A stretch of DNA of 32,109 nucleotides. Source: Oscillospiraceae bacterium (GTDB lineage Bacteria > Bacillota > Clostridia > Oscillospirales > CAG-382). Positions within the stretch are counted from its first letter, which is position 1; every line of letters begins with the position of its first letter. The notes below the pieces were generated by a model that saw nothing but the letters and a program-made list of their open reading frames with translations, did no database searches and was not told the origin of the DNA. Positions 22,546 to 29,904 of the stretch are shown here, in pieces. The stretch lies in NCBI GenBank assembly GCA_015063885.1, contig SVTH01000009.1:1-32109 (forward strand), read 5' to 3'. A program made the position numbers and the translations under genes.

Positions 22546-24006
22546 TCAAGCCCAATATGGCAAATACTTTCTGTTCTTATCTGAGGTGGAATCGTCTGAT
22601 ATCTTGATTAACCCTGCATCACACGTCTCGTTCAGAAGGCGTGTCATCATAGCGCTATTCTTTTGATCGATCTGAAACCGCTCACGAAGCGAAGAATTTG
22701 TCATGTATTCGCGGTTGACACGTTTGAGGCAGGCATGCAAATAACACGCTCTTTGTCGATCATCCTTGGTCATCTGCGCATATGGTCTGTATGAAAACAG
22801 CGAAACTCTCGTGTGGTTATTATAGATGTCAATTTCCGGAGCAGGCAACTGATAGTATTCGGTCTGGAATACGACCTTATCGTATCCGCTGCCGCGTTCC
22901 TCGCAAACACCTATGCGACGCATAAAAGAAGCGAGCTTTTCGTTACGAGAGACGGGCGGATGGTCAACAAAGCGTTCTTTTTCAATCAAAGGAATTCCCG
23001 GGTTGGTAATTTCCATTCGGTCATCAAAAATTTCAACCATCGGACTTGTTCCTTGCAAAAAGAAGTTTTGGTGGATAAGTGCATTCGCAACCAACTCACG
23101 AACTGCGAGTTCAGGATACATCGGTACTTCTTTGCGTAACGCAGCTCCCATAACTTCGTTCACCGGCAGAAGGCCGTTGATATACCCAATCAATCCCTCG
23201 AAGCCGTTAGCATACCCTTTACCGCCGATCTGCTCCTTGGCAGAAGACATGCGGCTGTTGCCGGAATACTTAATGACACGGATAGCTTTGCGCTCTAAAG
23301 ACGGGAAATCAGCTAATCGTTTTGCAAATAAAATTGCACCAAGATTTGTGATGTTGTAATTACCCGCCTCATTTTTAGTAATCAGCCCATCCGCTTGCAA
23401 GGCATCTAAAATGCCGTGCTTTTCGCTGGGAAGATCCATAGACAGCAGTTCAAAGTAAGCAGCGTAGTCCAAACGGCGAAGGACGAAGTCGCCGGCGACG
23501 TGATCCATCGCGACCATTGTTTCAAAGGGTCTGCGAGAGAGTGTTGCCCAAAGCTCACGTTCGGTATCAGGAAAATCCTTTAGTTTCTTTTTGTAAGAGT
23601 CGATCCGAATGTAATCAACACCTCTGAATTTTACCGGAGCGGAGTACGCTGCTCCGACCTCCATCAGAACCACGTTCTTACCGTCGATGACACAGGAGTA
23701 AAAATAAAACTGTACCTGCGGTTCCAGCTGCGTTGCGATCCACAATTCCAATCCTTGATTCCCTTGTCTTTCTTCAGAAGGGACAAACGTTGTACCGGTA
23801 ATTTCGTGAGTGGCGTCATTCACGCCCCAAATAAGGAAGCCGTGTTCTTGGTTGAAAAGCGCAGCAGTGTTTGATAAAGCACTGACATATTCGCCGATTG
23901 CCTGCGGATTACAGTTGTTCGTTTTAAATTCAATCCATGGCAGTTCGGTAGCATGGCTTCGCGATTCATTTACAATATCTTCGATAATATTTCTGTCAAA
24001 AGGCAT
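22546..24006 (-). CDS. AlbA_2/Schlafen-like and GHKL ATP-binding putative regulator
   Basis: A 486-residue protein of the COG2865 type. An AlbA_2 (Schlafen-like, formerly AAA_4) domain occupies about residues 15-140, with ELPWIEFKTN, EYVSALSNTAALFNQEHGFLIWGVND and VDYIRIDSYKKKL. A GHKL-type ATP-binding segment (HATPase_c_4) is seen in AVRELVANALIHQNF and MVEIFDDRMEITNPGIP. A C-terminal winged helix follows (NSSLRERFQIDQKNSAMMTRLLNET). Such proteins are common on mobile or defence islands and are annotated as transcriptional regulators; the true role is unclear. The gene is AT-richer than its neighbours. GAGGAGG gives better spacing to the second of two adjacent ATGs (24006). Confidence 0.88.
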   Translation of the reverse strand: MPFDRNIIEDIVNESRSHATELPWIEFKTNNCNPQAIGEYVSALSNTAALFNQEHGFLIWGVNDATHEITGTTFVPSEERQGNQGLELWIATQLEPQVQFYFYSCVIDGKNVVLMEVGAAYSAPVKFRGVDYIRIDSYKKKLKDFPDTERELWATLSRRPFETMVAMDHVAGDFVLRRLDYAAYFELLSMDLPSEKHGILDALQADGLITKNEAGNYNITNLGAILFAKRLADFPSLERKAIRVIKYSGNSRMSSAKEQIGGKGYANGFEGLIGYINGLLPVNEVMGAALRKEVPMYPELAVRELVANALIHQNFFLQGTSPMVEIFDDRMEITNPGIPLIEKERFVDHPPVSRNEKLASFMRRIGVCEERGSGYDKVVFQTEYYQLPAPEIDIYNNHTRVSLFSYRPYAQMTKDDRQRACYLHACLKRVNREYMTNSSLRERFQIDQKNSAMMTRLLNETCDAGLIKISDDSTSDKNRKYLPYWA

Positions 24007-24032
24007 CATAACACCTCCTCTAATCAATACTC

Positions 24033-24061
24033 ATTTTACCATAAGTCAAGAAGATAGTCAA
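24033..24061 (-). promoter_or_regulatory. Promoter of the AlbA_2 gene, with repeated TTGAC motifs
   Basis: On the minus strand, TTGACT (24056-24061) and TAAAAT (24033-24038) with a 17-bp spacer. A second TTGACT lies inside the spacer. The same paired TTGACT motif occurs downstream of the gene at 22446-22463 (second half TTGAT) and 22521-22539, and once at about 24152-24160, so it may be an operator or an end repeat. Confidence 0.7.
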
Positions 24062-24220
24062 GTAAAATTGATCGCAAAAAGCCAGCATTTTCGGCAAATA
24101 CTTTGCTGAAAATGAAAGAATACATAAAAAAGCGGATTACGGAAGAAGAATCCAGTCAACTAAAAAGAAATTGCAAGAAGCGGCCACAAAAAAACCGGCA
24201 GCATACACTGTCAGCGGTTT

Positions 24221-24272
24221 TGCCCCCGGCGAGAATCGAACCCAAACGCGCACCTACCGCAGCATAAGCAGC
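24221..24272 (-). pseudogene. tRNA 3'-half remnant
   Basis: On the minus strand, CTGCTTATGCTGC is followed by a GGGTTCGATTC T-loop and a CCGGGGGC acceptor-like 3' arm. No 5' acceptor partner (GCCCCCGG), D-arm or CCA is found. It looks like a decayed or truncated tRNA end. It lies just inside the right direct repeat and 108 bases from the intact tRNA-Arg. Confidence 0.35.
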
Positions 24273-24300
24273 TGCCTTTTTCTATGCGCGTTCTACGGCA

Positions 24301-24325
24301 AAGCCTTTCGGCTTTGCGGGTTTGA
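24301..24325 (+). repeat. Right 25-nt direct repeat flanking the AlbA_2 island
   Basis: Partner of 22363-22387, with two mismatches. It lies between the tRNA remnant and the tRNA-Arg terminator. Together the repeats bracket 1.96 kb. They could be integration scars, or a shared hairpin unit of the type abundant in this genome. Confidence 0.5.
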
Positions 24326-24342
24326 TTCGGCTTTTGCATACG

Positions 24343-24379
24343 AAAAAGGCCGACGGGCATAGAAGCCCATCGGTCTTTT
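24343..24379 (-). terminator. Terminator of tRNA-Arg
   Basis: On the minus strand, immediately after the CCA end, AAAAAGACCGATGGGC pairs with GCCCGTCGGCCTTTTT around TTCTAT. Confidence 0.85.
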
Positions 24380-24454
24380 TGGCACCCGCAACGGGAATCG
24401 AACCCATAACTGCCCCTTAGGAGGGGGCTGTTATATCCATTTAACTATGCAGGC
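24380..24454 (-). tRNA. tRNA-Arg (CCU)
   Basis: A 75-base tRNA read on the minus strand, with encoded CCA. The acceptor GCCTGCA pairs with TGCGGGT, allowing two G-T wobbles, and the discriminator base is G. The anticodon stem is GCCCC/GGGGC with loop CTCCTAA, giving anticodon CCT (reads AGG). The T-arm is ATGGG-TTCGATT-CCCGT. A terminator follows directly. The neighbouring repeats and AlbA_2 gene suggest it may have served as an integration landmark. Confidence 0.93.
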
Positions 24455-24530
24455 GTATGCTCTATTCTACACCGAAAACGCCGAAAAGTCAAGGCGTACG
24501 GCGTGATTCCCGTTAAAAAAAGTTCCCCTC

Positions 24531-24559
24531 TTGCAATTTACGGGAAACTGTGCTATACT
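24531..24559 (+). promoter_or_regulatory. Promoter of the metallophosphoesterase gene
   Basis: TTGCAA at 24531-24536 and TATACT at 24554-24559 with a 17-bp spacer, followed by AAAGGAGGAA at 24578-24587 and the ATG at 24593. Confidence 0.78.
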
Positions 24560-24592
24560 GAGCATAACCACTTACACAAAGGAGGAACGGTT

Positions 24593-26203
24593 ATGCGCAA
24601 AGCTCTTTGCCCCGGGGGAAGGGTTTCCTTTGGGAAGCGGCTTCTGGCCGCAGGTCTGGCGGTTGCTGCGTTGACCACAGGCAGTATGTTCACCACTTTT
24701 GCAACGGAGACTCCTGTCTCCGTGACCTACACCTTCTCGGGAGCCAGGGCGGAAAAGCCCGGGTACGCCTGCGGGAAGATCACCGTCACCCCCGGAGCGG
24801 AAGCCGCCGCAGAGGGGTACTACCTGGTGTACTACACCGACGAGAAGGGCGTTTTGGCAGGCTACGACGAGCTGGCCACCGTTCCCATCACCGGCGGGAA
24901 GGTTTCCATCCCCGTGCCCGACGGGCTGATGATCCCCCCGGACGCCACGGGGATTGCCGTGTTTGAAAGCGACAAGCGGTTCCTGGACGAGCCTCCCGCT
25001 ATCGACACCGCCATCGGGGTCTGCGAGATCCCGGAATCCAAGCGGCTGAAAAGCCTTGGAGACCTGCAGGTGTCCTTCGGCGCTCTTTCCGACACCCACA
25101 TGAACTACCAGCCCTACGACCGCGGGGCTTTTGAGAAGCTGGCCTACTCTTTGGATTTCTTTGCGGAGAAAAAGATGGATTACCTGGTAATCACCGGGGA
25201 CGCCACGGGAGACCGAGGGGAAAACCCCGATCTGGAGGCGCAGTACGAAAAGCACCTGGAGATCCTGAACGCCTCTTCCTTCCCTGCAGACAAGGTGTAC
25301 GAGGGCATCGGCAACCACGGCAACACCCCGCAGGACGCTCCCTTGCTGGATCAGTACCTGGGAGGTGAGGACGAGGATCACCCCTACGAGGGCTCCCCTT
25401 ACTTCTCCCTGTTCAAGGAGGGCAAGGAGGGACAGCGGGACCTGCTGTTCATCTTCACGGGCTACGAGCTGAAGGCCCCCTCGGATTCCGCCAAGTACGA
25501 GACCTTCTCCGTGGAGCAGATGGATTGGATCGAAAGCCTGCTCACTGAGTACGGGGAGACGGAGACCAATATCTTCATGATCATTCACGCCCCCTTCCTG
25601 AACTTCGGTGCGGGGGACAGAAAGAACGGGGGCTACGGCGCCTGCATCCCCTTCAAGGCGGAATATCCCCAGACCATGCGTTTGAAGGGACTTCTGGAGA
25701 CCTACAAGGACGTGGTGGTGATGTCGGGGCATACCCACGTCACCATGTACGACGGGGTGAACTACTCCACCGAAGGGGAAAAATTCGCCCGCACGGTGCA
25801 CATCGGCTCCAACTGCCAGCCCTGCGGCTACGGCGGGACGGACACCTACGCCCGCTCCACCGACGGCAGATACACCGTCACCCCGGAATACGGCAGTGAG
25901 GGGTACACCGTGGAGATCTACGGGAAGTACATCGTGTTCACCGGGTACAATTTCTCCACCGGGAAGAAGATCCCCGCGGCCTGCCTGCTGATGCCCGTTT
26001 CCAAGGCGGCAGAGGAAGAGGAGGAAGTGAGCCTCCCGGAGGAAAGCAGTGAACCCGCCACGGAAAGCAGTGAGACGGCTTCCCTTCCCGCCCCCGAAGA
26101 GGAGAAGGACTCCTTCCCCATAGGCTGGGTGGCAGGAGGCGTAGCAGCGGCAGCAGGGGTTGCCGTGGGCGTTACGGTGGCGTTGAAGAAGAAAAAGAAA
26201 TAA
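24593..26203 (+). CDS. Secreted, membrane-anchored calcineurin-like metallophosphoesterase
   Basis: A 536-residue exported phosphoesterase. A signal peptide spans about 1-38, and a beta-rich N-terminal domain follows to about 155. The metallophosphoesterase core shows Asp167 and His169 (ALSDTHMNY), Asp203 (ITGDATGDRGENP), Asn241-His242 (GIGNHGN), IIHAPF and SGHTHVTMYDG, the usual two-metal ligand set. A Glu/Ser-rich stalk (EEEEVSLPEESSEPATESSETAS) leads to a C-terminal transmembrane helix and a KKKKK tail. No LPXTG is seen. The tail architecture matches the large surface protein at 602-3832. A nucleotide, phospholipid or teichoic-acid phosphoester substrate is possible; none can be chosen from sequence. 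Confidence 0.88.
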   Translation: MRKALCPGGRVSFGKRLLAAGLAVAALTTGSMFTTFATETPVSVTYTFSGARAEKPGYACGKITVTPGAEAAAEGYYLVYYTDEKGVLAGYDELATVPITGGKVSIPVPDGLMIPPDATGIAVFESDKRFLDEPPAIDTAIGVCEIPESKRLKSLGDLQVSFGALSDTHMNYQPYDRGAFEKLAYSLDFFAEKKMDYLVITGDATGDRGENPDLEAQYEKHLEILNASSFPADKVYEGIGNHGNTPQDAPLLDQYLGGEDEDHPYEGSPYFSLFKEGKEGQRDLLFIFTGYELKAPSDSAKYETFSVEQMDWIESLLTEYGETETNIFMIIHAPFLNFGAGDRKNGGYGACIPFKAEYPQTMRLKGLLETYKDVVVMSGHTHVTMYDGVNYSTEGEKFARTVHIGSNCQPCGYGGTDTYARSTDGRYTVTPEYGSEGYTVEIYGKYIVFTGYNFSTGKKIPAACLLMPVSKAAEEEEEVSLPEESSEPATESSETASLPAPEEEKDSFPIGWVAGGVAAAAGVAVGVTVALKKKKK

Positions 26204-26212
26204 GCGTTTTGG

Positions 26213-26244
26213 CTCCCTCGGGGTTTCCCCGGGGGAGTTTTTTT
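26213..26244 (+). terminator. Terminator of the metallophosphoesterase gene
   Basis: CTCCCTCGGGG pairs with CCCCGGGGGAG around TTT, followed by seven T residues. Confidence 0.9.
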
Positions 26245-26273
26245 GCGTGGTGGGACGTCGGGGGGGCGAGGTG

Positions 26274-27612
26274 TTGTCGATATGCATAGCGTTTTCGCAC
26301 TTCTCGCTTCAGGACTGTCATTCGCTTGAAAGTAACCGACGGAACGGAAAAAGCGGTAGTGCGAAGGGGCTGCCATACCCTCAAAAAATGCTTGGCATTT
26401 TTTGCCCTTTCCTCGGGTTCACACCACTCGTCAAGGTTCGACTCGTCGGGGATTTTACCGTGTTGCTCCTATCGGGGCGCTATACGCCCCTCCTCGCTCA
26501 GAGTGACAAACGGGGGTTGTGTTGTCGATATACGTAGCGGTTATTGAGCTATATCAATTCGACTGTCATCCTGAGCGGAGCCGCGGAGAAGGGTGTAAGG
26601 ATAGGAAAACGAAGGCTGTCCCGCGGCGGAGTCGAAGTTTTGCGGAGAAAGCAAGGCACGTTAGTGCCGTTCGGAGCAAAACCAAGGGGTGCGGAGCGCC
26701 CCGCAGGGATATGGTTGGGAGTTAGATGTATCCTTTCTGTAACGAAAGAACTGTTTGAAAGCAACTGACGGAACGGAAAAAAGCGGTAGTGCAAATGGGA
26801 CACCATACCCTCAAAAAATGCTTGGCATTTTTTGACTCTTATTCGGGCTCACGCCGCTCATAAGAGTTCGACTCGTGCGAGTTGTTTCCTTGTGCACAGC
26901 CGCGACGGCTCTATCCCGCACTCGCTCAGGGTGACAAACAGGGGTGGCGTTGTCGATATACGTAGCGTTTTAACCCTTCTCGCCCCAGGACTGTCATTCT
27001 GAGCGGAGCCGCGGGGAAGGGGGGAGGATAGGAAAACGAAGGCTGTCCCGCGGCGGAGTCGAAGTTTTGCGGAGAAAGCAAGGCGCGTTAGTGCCGATCG
27101 GAGCAAAACCAAGGGGTGCGAAGCGCCCCGCAGGGATATGGTAGGGAGTTAGATCAACCTTTCTGTAACGTAAGAACTGTTTTAAGTAACTGACGGAACG
27201 GAAAAAGCGGTTGTGCAAATGGGGTACCATACCCTCAAAAAATGCTCGGCATTTTTTGACTCTTATTCGGGCTCACGCCGCTCATAAGAGTTCGACTCGT
27301 GCGGGTTGTTTCATTGTGCACAGCCGCGGTGGCTCTATCCCGCACTCGCTCAGGGTGACAAACAGGGGTTGTGTTGTCGATATACGTAGCGTTTTAACCC
27401 TTCTCGCCCCAGGACTGTCATTTCTAAGCACACCAACCCTGCGGGTTGGCGAGCCGCGGAGAAGGGGGAAAGGACAGGAAAGAAAAGGCAATCCCGCGGC
27501 GGAGTCGAAGTTTTGCGGAAGTAGTCGTCGCAACGCGACGATGGATGGAGCAAAACCGCCGATAGGCGGGATCTCCTCGGAGTTAGATGTACCTTTACGA
27601 GGGTAAAGAACT
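26274..27612. repeat. Tandem array of ~425-bp non-coding repeat units
   Basis: Units begin with TTGTCGATAT(A/G)C at 26274, 26522, 26950 and 27374. The second (428 bp) and third (424 bp) are full and highly similar. The first lacks about 186 bp, joining TGTCATTC directly to GCTTGAAAG. The fourth runs to about 27612 before diverging. Each full unit holds inverted ends (TGTCATyCTGAGCG and CGCTCAGGGTGACA), an AAAAAATGC/GCATTTTTT hairpin and other small hairpins. The fourth copy carries different hairpins at matching positions. No credible coding frame is present. The TGTCATyCTGAGCG end resembles a dispersed repeat I recall from many anaerobes. Confidence 0.8.
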
Positions 27613-27837
27613 GTTTTTTACGTTACGAAAAAGATGTAAGTTTACGTCCAAAGGGGTTGGATCTAAATGTAACGAGACCCCTTGCGGTTTCGCTTTCCGA
27701 AATTGCTGTGGAAGACAAAACCGCATCCAAGATTTCGGGGCAATTTCGAAAAGCAAAACTTCGACGCGGCAGGGGGAGTACTGCAGTAATCCTATCAAAC
27801 GTACGGTGCCCCCCTGCCTTGCTCAGGGTGACCATCG
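27613..27837. repeat. Divergent and inverted repeat fragments
   Basis: This stretch holds fragments rather than genes. GCAAAACTTCGAC around 27754-27766 is the inverted form of GTCGAAGTTTTGC in the 425-bp units. TTGCTCAGGGTGACC at about 27819-27833 is a further end repeat. Several short palindromes lie between. Confidence 0.5.
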
Positions 27838-28115
27838 GGCGCTGTAACGGTAGCCGTAAACGTTACGTTTCTTGCGCCCTATACAAAACGCCGCTATCGC
27901 GCCGTTTTTTCAACCGCAGTGCCGTTTGCAGGGCGATTGGGTGCGGACTTAAAGGTAGCGTCAGTACGCCGACGTTAAAAACGGCTTCGCCGTTTTTTCA
28001 ACCGTGGTGCCGTTTGCAAGGCGCTGTAACGGCATCTGTAAAGGTTGCGTTTCTTGCGCCCTATACAAAACGCCGCTGAAGCGCCGTTTTTCAACCACGG
28101 TGCCGTTTACAGGGT
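27838..28115 (+). repeat. Pair of ~97-bp direct repeats with variable hairpins
   Basis: 27838-27935 and 28020-28115 share GGCGCTGTAACGG, TTTCTTGCGCCCTATACAAA and CAACC-CGGTGCCGTTT-type segments. A third partial copy is at 27976-28020. The hairpin inside differs between copies: AACGCCGC TAT-type, AACGCCGC TGAA-type and AACGGC TTC GCCGTT. The last copy ends about 60 bases before the amidase promoter. Confidence 0.7.
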
Positions 28116-28176
28116 GGCGGCGGTGTTCACCTGCAATGCTAAACGCTCCCCCTTTTCCCACTCTTTTAGGGGGGGC

Positions 28177-28226
28177 TTGACAAACCCGAACAAATGTGCT
28201 ATACTACCATCACGAACAAGTGTTCG
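28177..28226 (+). promoter_or_regulatory. Promoter with LexA-type operator for the amidase-dockerin gene
   Basis: TTGACA at 28177-28182 and TATACT at 28200-28205 with a 17-bp spacer. CGAACAAGTGTTCG at 28213-28226 is a perfect palindrome fitting the Bacillus-type SOS box, just downstream of the -10. A one-mismatch half-copy, GAACAAATGTGC, fills 28188-28199 in the spacer. This placement would let LexA block transcription. Confidence 0.75.
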
Positions 28227-28266
28227 ACAACAATTTTCAACGAAAAGTAAGAAAGGATGTGTAAAA

Positions 28267-29034
28267 ATGAGTGTTAAGATCATGTTGGACGCGGGGCATC
28301 ACGGGAATTACAACCGCTCCCCCGTTCTGGAAAGCTATTACGAAAGCCACGCCATGTGGAAGCTCCATTTGTTTCTGAAGGAGGAGCTGGAGTCCTACGG
28401 CTTCACGGTGCTCACCACCCGAAAGGACCCGGAAAAGGACCTGTCCCTGCTGGAGCGCGGCCGGGCCGCCAAGGGATGCGACCTGTTTTTGTCCCTGCAC
28501 TCCAACGCTTGCGGCACGGAATCCGTGGACAGAGTGGAGGTCTACCACCCCATTCCCGCACTGCGGAAGGACGGGCGGGGCGAGATTTTGGGAAAAGCCC
28601 TTGCCCTTGCCGTTGCCCGTTGCATGGGCGTGGAACAGGGGGTCGCCAAGACCAAGGCAAGCAAGGTCTACGCCGACGCGGAGTATTACGGCGTGATGCG
28701 GGGCGCCTGCAAGGCGGGGGTGCCCTTGTATTTCATCCTGGAGCACTCCTTCCACACCAATCTCGCCGCCGCCAAGTGGCTCTCCGATGAGGACAACCTG
28801 CGGAAGCTGGCAAAGGAGGAGGCCTTGGTTTTTTATCGTTTCTTTGCTATTTTCCGTGAGGGGGACGTGAATCTGGACGGCAAGGTAAGCAAGGAGGACG
28901 CGGCGCTTTTGAAGCAGGCGCTTCTGAACGGGGAGACCCTTTCCGAGGAGCAAACGAAAACCGCCGACATGAATGCCGACGGCTTGGTAAACGGGTTGGA
29001 TTATCTGATCCTGAAGGTGCTCCTGGAGGATTAA
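28267..29034 (+). CDS. N-acetylmuramoyl-L-alanine amidase (Amidase_3) with dockerin-like C-terminus
   Basis: A 255-residue predicted peptidoglycan amidase. Zinc ligands and catalytic residues of the Amidase_3 family are visible: His11 (DAGHHG), Glu26 (YYESHAMW), His78 (LSLHSNA) and Glu159 (FILEHSFHTN). Residues 199-253 carry two calcium-binding dockerin-type repeats (GDVNLDGKVSKEDAALLKQAL and DMNADGLVNGLDYLILKVLL). No signal peptide is present at the chosen ATG, which has GAAAGGA at 28251-28257; an in-frame upstream extension runs through the promoter and gives none either. A strong promoter with a LexA-type box suggests DNA-damage control. Release might therefore depend on lysis or another route. 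The stop overlaps the convergent next gene by 4 bases. Confidence 0.88.
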   Translation: MSVKIMLDAGHHGNYNRSPVLESYYESHAMWKLHLFLKEELESYGFTVLTTRKDPEKDLSLLERGRAAKGCDLFLSLHSNACGTESVDRVEVYHPIPALRKDGRGEILGKALALAVARCMGVEQGVAKTKASKVYADAEYYGVMRGACKAGVPLYFILEHSFHTNLAAAKWLSDEDNLRKLAKEEALVFYRFFAIFREGDVNLDGKVSKEDAALLKQALLNGETLSEEQTKTADMNADGLVNGLDYLILKVLLED

Positions 29035-29819
29035 ACGAACAGCTCCTCGGCGGTGAGGTGGTAGATCTGCTCCTTTTCCTGCAGGGTCAAGGGAAGGGCG
29101 TCGATCTGCTCAAAGGCAAAATCCGGGTTCCAAAGGGGGTAATCGGAGCCGAACATCACCTTTTCCACCCCGTGAAGGCGGATCAGGTCGGTGAGCTCCA
29201 AGGGGGACATGCCCAAAAGGGCTTCGCTGGTATCGGTATACACGGGGGTGCCGATGAGGTACTTTTTGGCCTCCTCCCAGGCAGAGTAGCCGCACATATG
29301 GGCGGCGATGATCTTCAGATCGGGAATGGTCTCCAGGATATGCCGCACCCTTTTGGGGGTGGAAAAATCCGTGTTGGGGTCCCCCACGTGGAAGATGACG
29401 GGCTTCCCCTTGGCGGCGATGTGGCGGTAGATCTCCATGGGGATCTCGTCGTCCACGAAGAACTCCTGGAAATCCGAATGGATCTTCACCCCCTTGGCAC
29501 CCAGGGCAAAGCATCTGTCCAGCTCTGCCACGGAGGCCTCCACCCCCATGGCGGGATGGAAGGAGCACAAAGGGATGTAACGGGGATGACTTGCCGCCAC
29601 CTCCAGCATGTAGTCGTCCCCCACCGTGGGCTTTGCGGGGTTCAGGGTGGCGGAGGAGATGACGAAGGACATCTCGGGGTGGTTGGCGGAGCCTGCCAGC
29701 AGGCCCTCCACACTGCCGTCCCCTTGACGGGGGATGCTGTAGTAGTTGGTGATGTTGTCCGCCGCGCGGACGGCAACCTTCCGGGGGAATACGTGAACAT
29801 GGGTATCGATGATCTTCAT
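29031..29819 (-). CDS. Amidohydrolase family protein (metal-dependent TIM-barrel hydrolase)
   Basis: A 262-residue amidohydrolase_2-type enzyme (PF04909-like). The metal-binding HxH is in IIDTHVHVFP near the N-terminus. Further landmarks are LGAKGVKIHSDFQEF, PVIFHVGDPNTD, KIIAAHMCGYSAWEEA and the C-terminal Asp in FGSDYPLWNP. Members include decarboxylases and lactone or amide hydrolases; the substrate here is unknown. The start is ATG 29819, with a weak GAGAAC upstream. Its TAA and the amidase TAA share the sequence TTAA, with no terminator between these convergent genes. Confidence 0.88.
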   Translation of the reverse strand: MKIIDTHVHVFPRKVAVRAADNITNYYSIPRQGDGSVEGLLAGSANHPEMSFVISSATLNPAKPTVGDDYMLEVAASHPRYIPLCSFHPAMGVEASVAELDRCFALGAKGVKIHSDFQEFFVDDEIPMEIYRHIAAKGKPVIFHVGDPNTDFSTPKRVRHILETIPDLKIIAAHMCGYSAWEEAKKYLIGTPVYTDTSEALLGMSPLELTDLIRLHGVEKVMFGSDYPLWNPDFAFEQIDALPLTLQEKEQIYHLTAEELFV

Positions 29820-29840
29820 AAGCGTTGTTCTCTGTTTCCA

Positions 29841-29873
29841 AAACAAAACGGGAATCGCCGAAGCAACTCCCGT
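29841..29873 (-). terminator. Terminator of the efp-CD1247 unit
   Basis: On the minus strand, ACGGGA...TCCCGT with an inner TTGC-TTCG-GCGA stem, followed by TTTTGTTTT. It lies about 32 bases after the CD1247-type gene. Confidence 0.75.
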
Positions 29874-29904
29874 GGTGTTCTATGCGCGGTAAGCCTTTTG
29901 CGAC

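Noticed and set aside
22443..22607. A ~54-codon plus-strand frame downstream of the AlbA_2 gene
   Set aside because: It overlaps the AlbA_2 3' end, has no ribosome site and no similarity I recognise. The repeated AGTCAA motifs explain its composition.
28045..28266. N-terminal extension of the amidase frame
   Set aside because: It would run through the consensus promoter, the LexA-type box and repeat DNA, and adds no signal peptide or conserved residues. The ATG at 28267 has a proper ribosome site.
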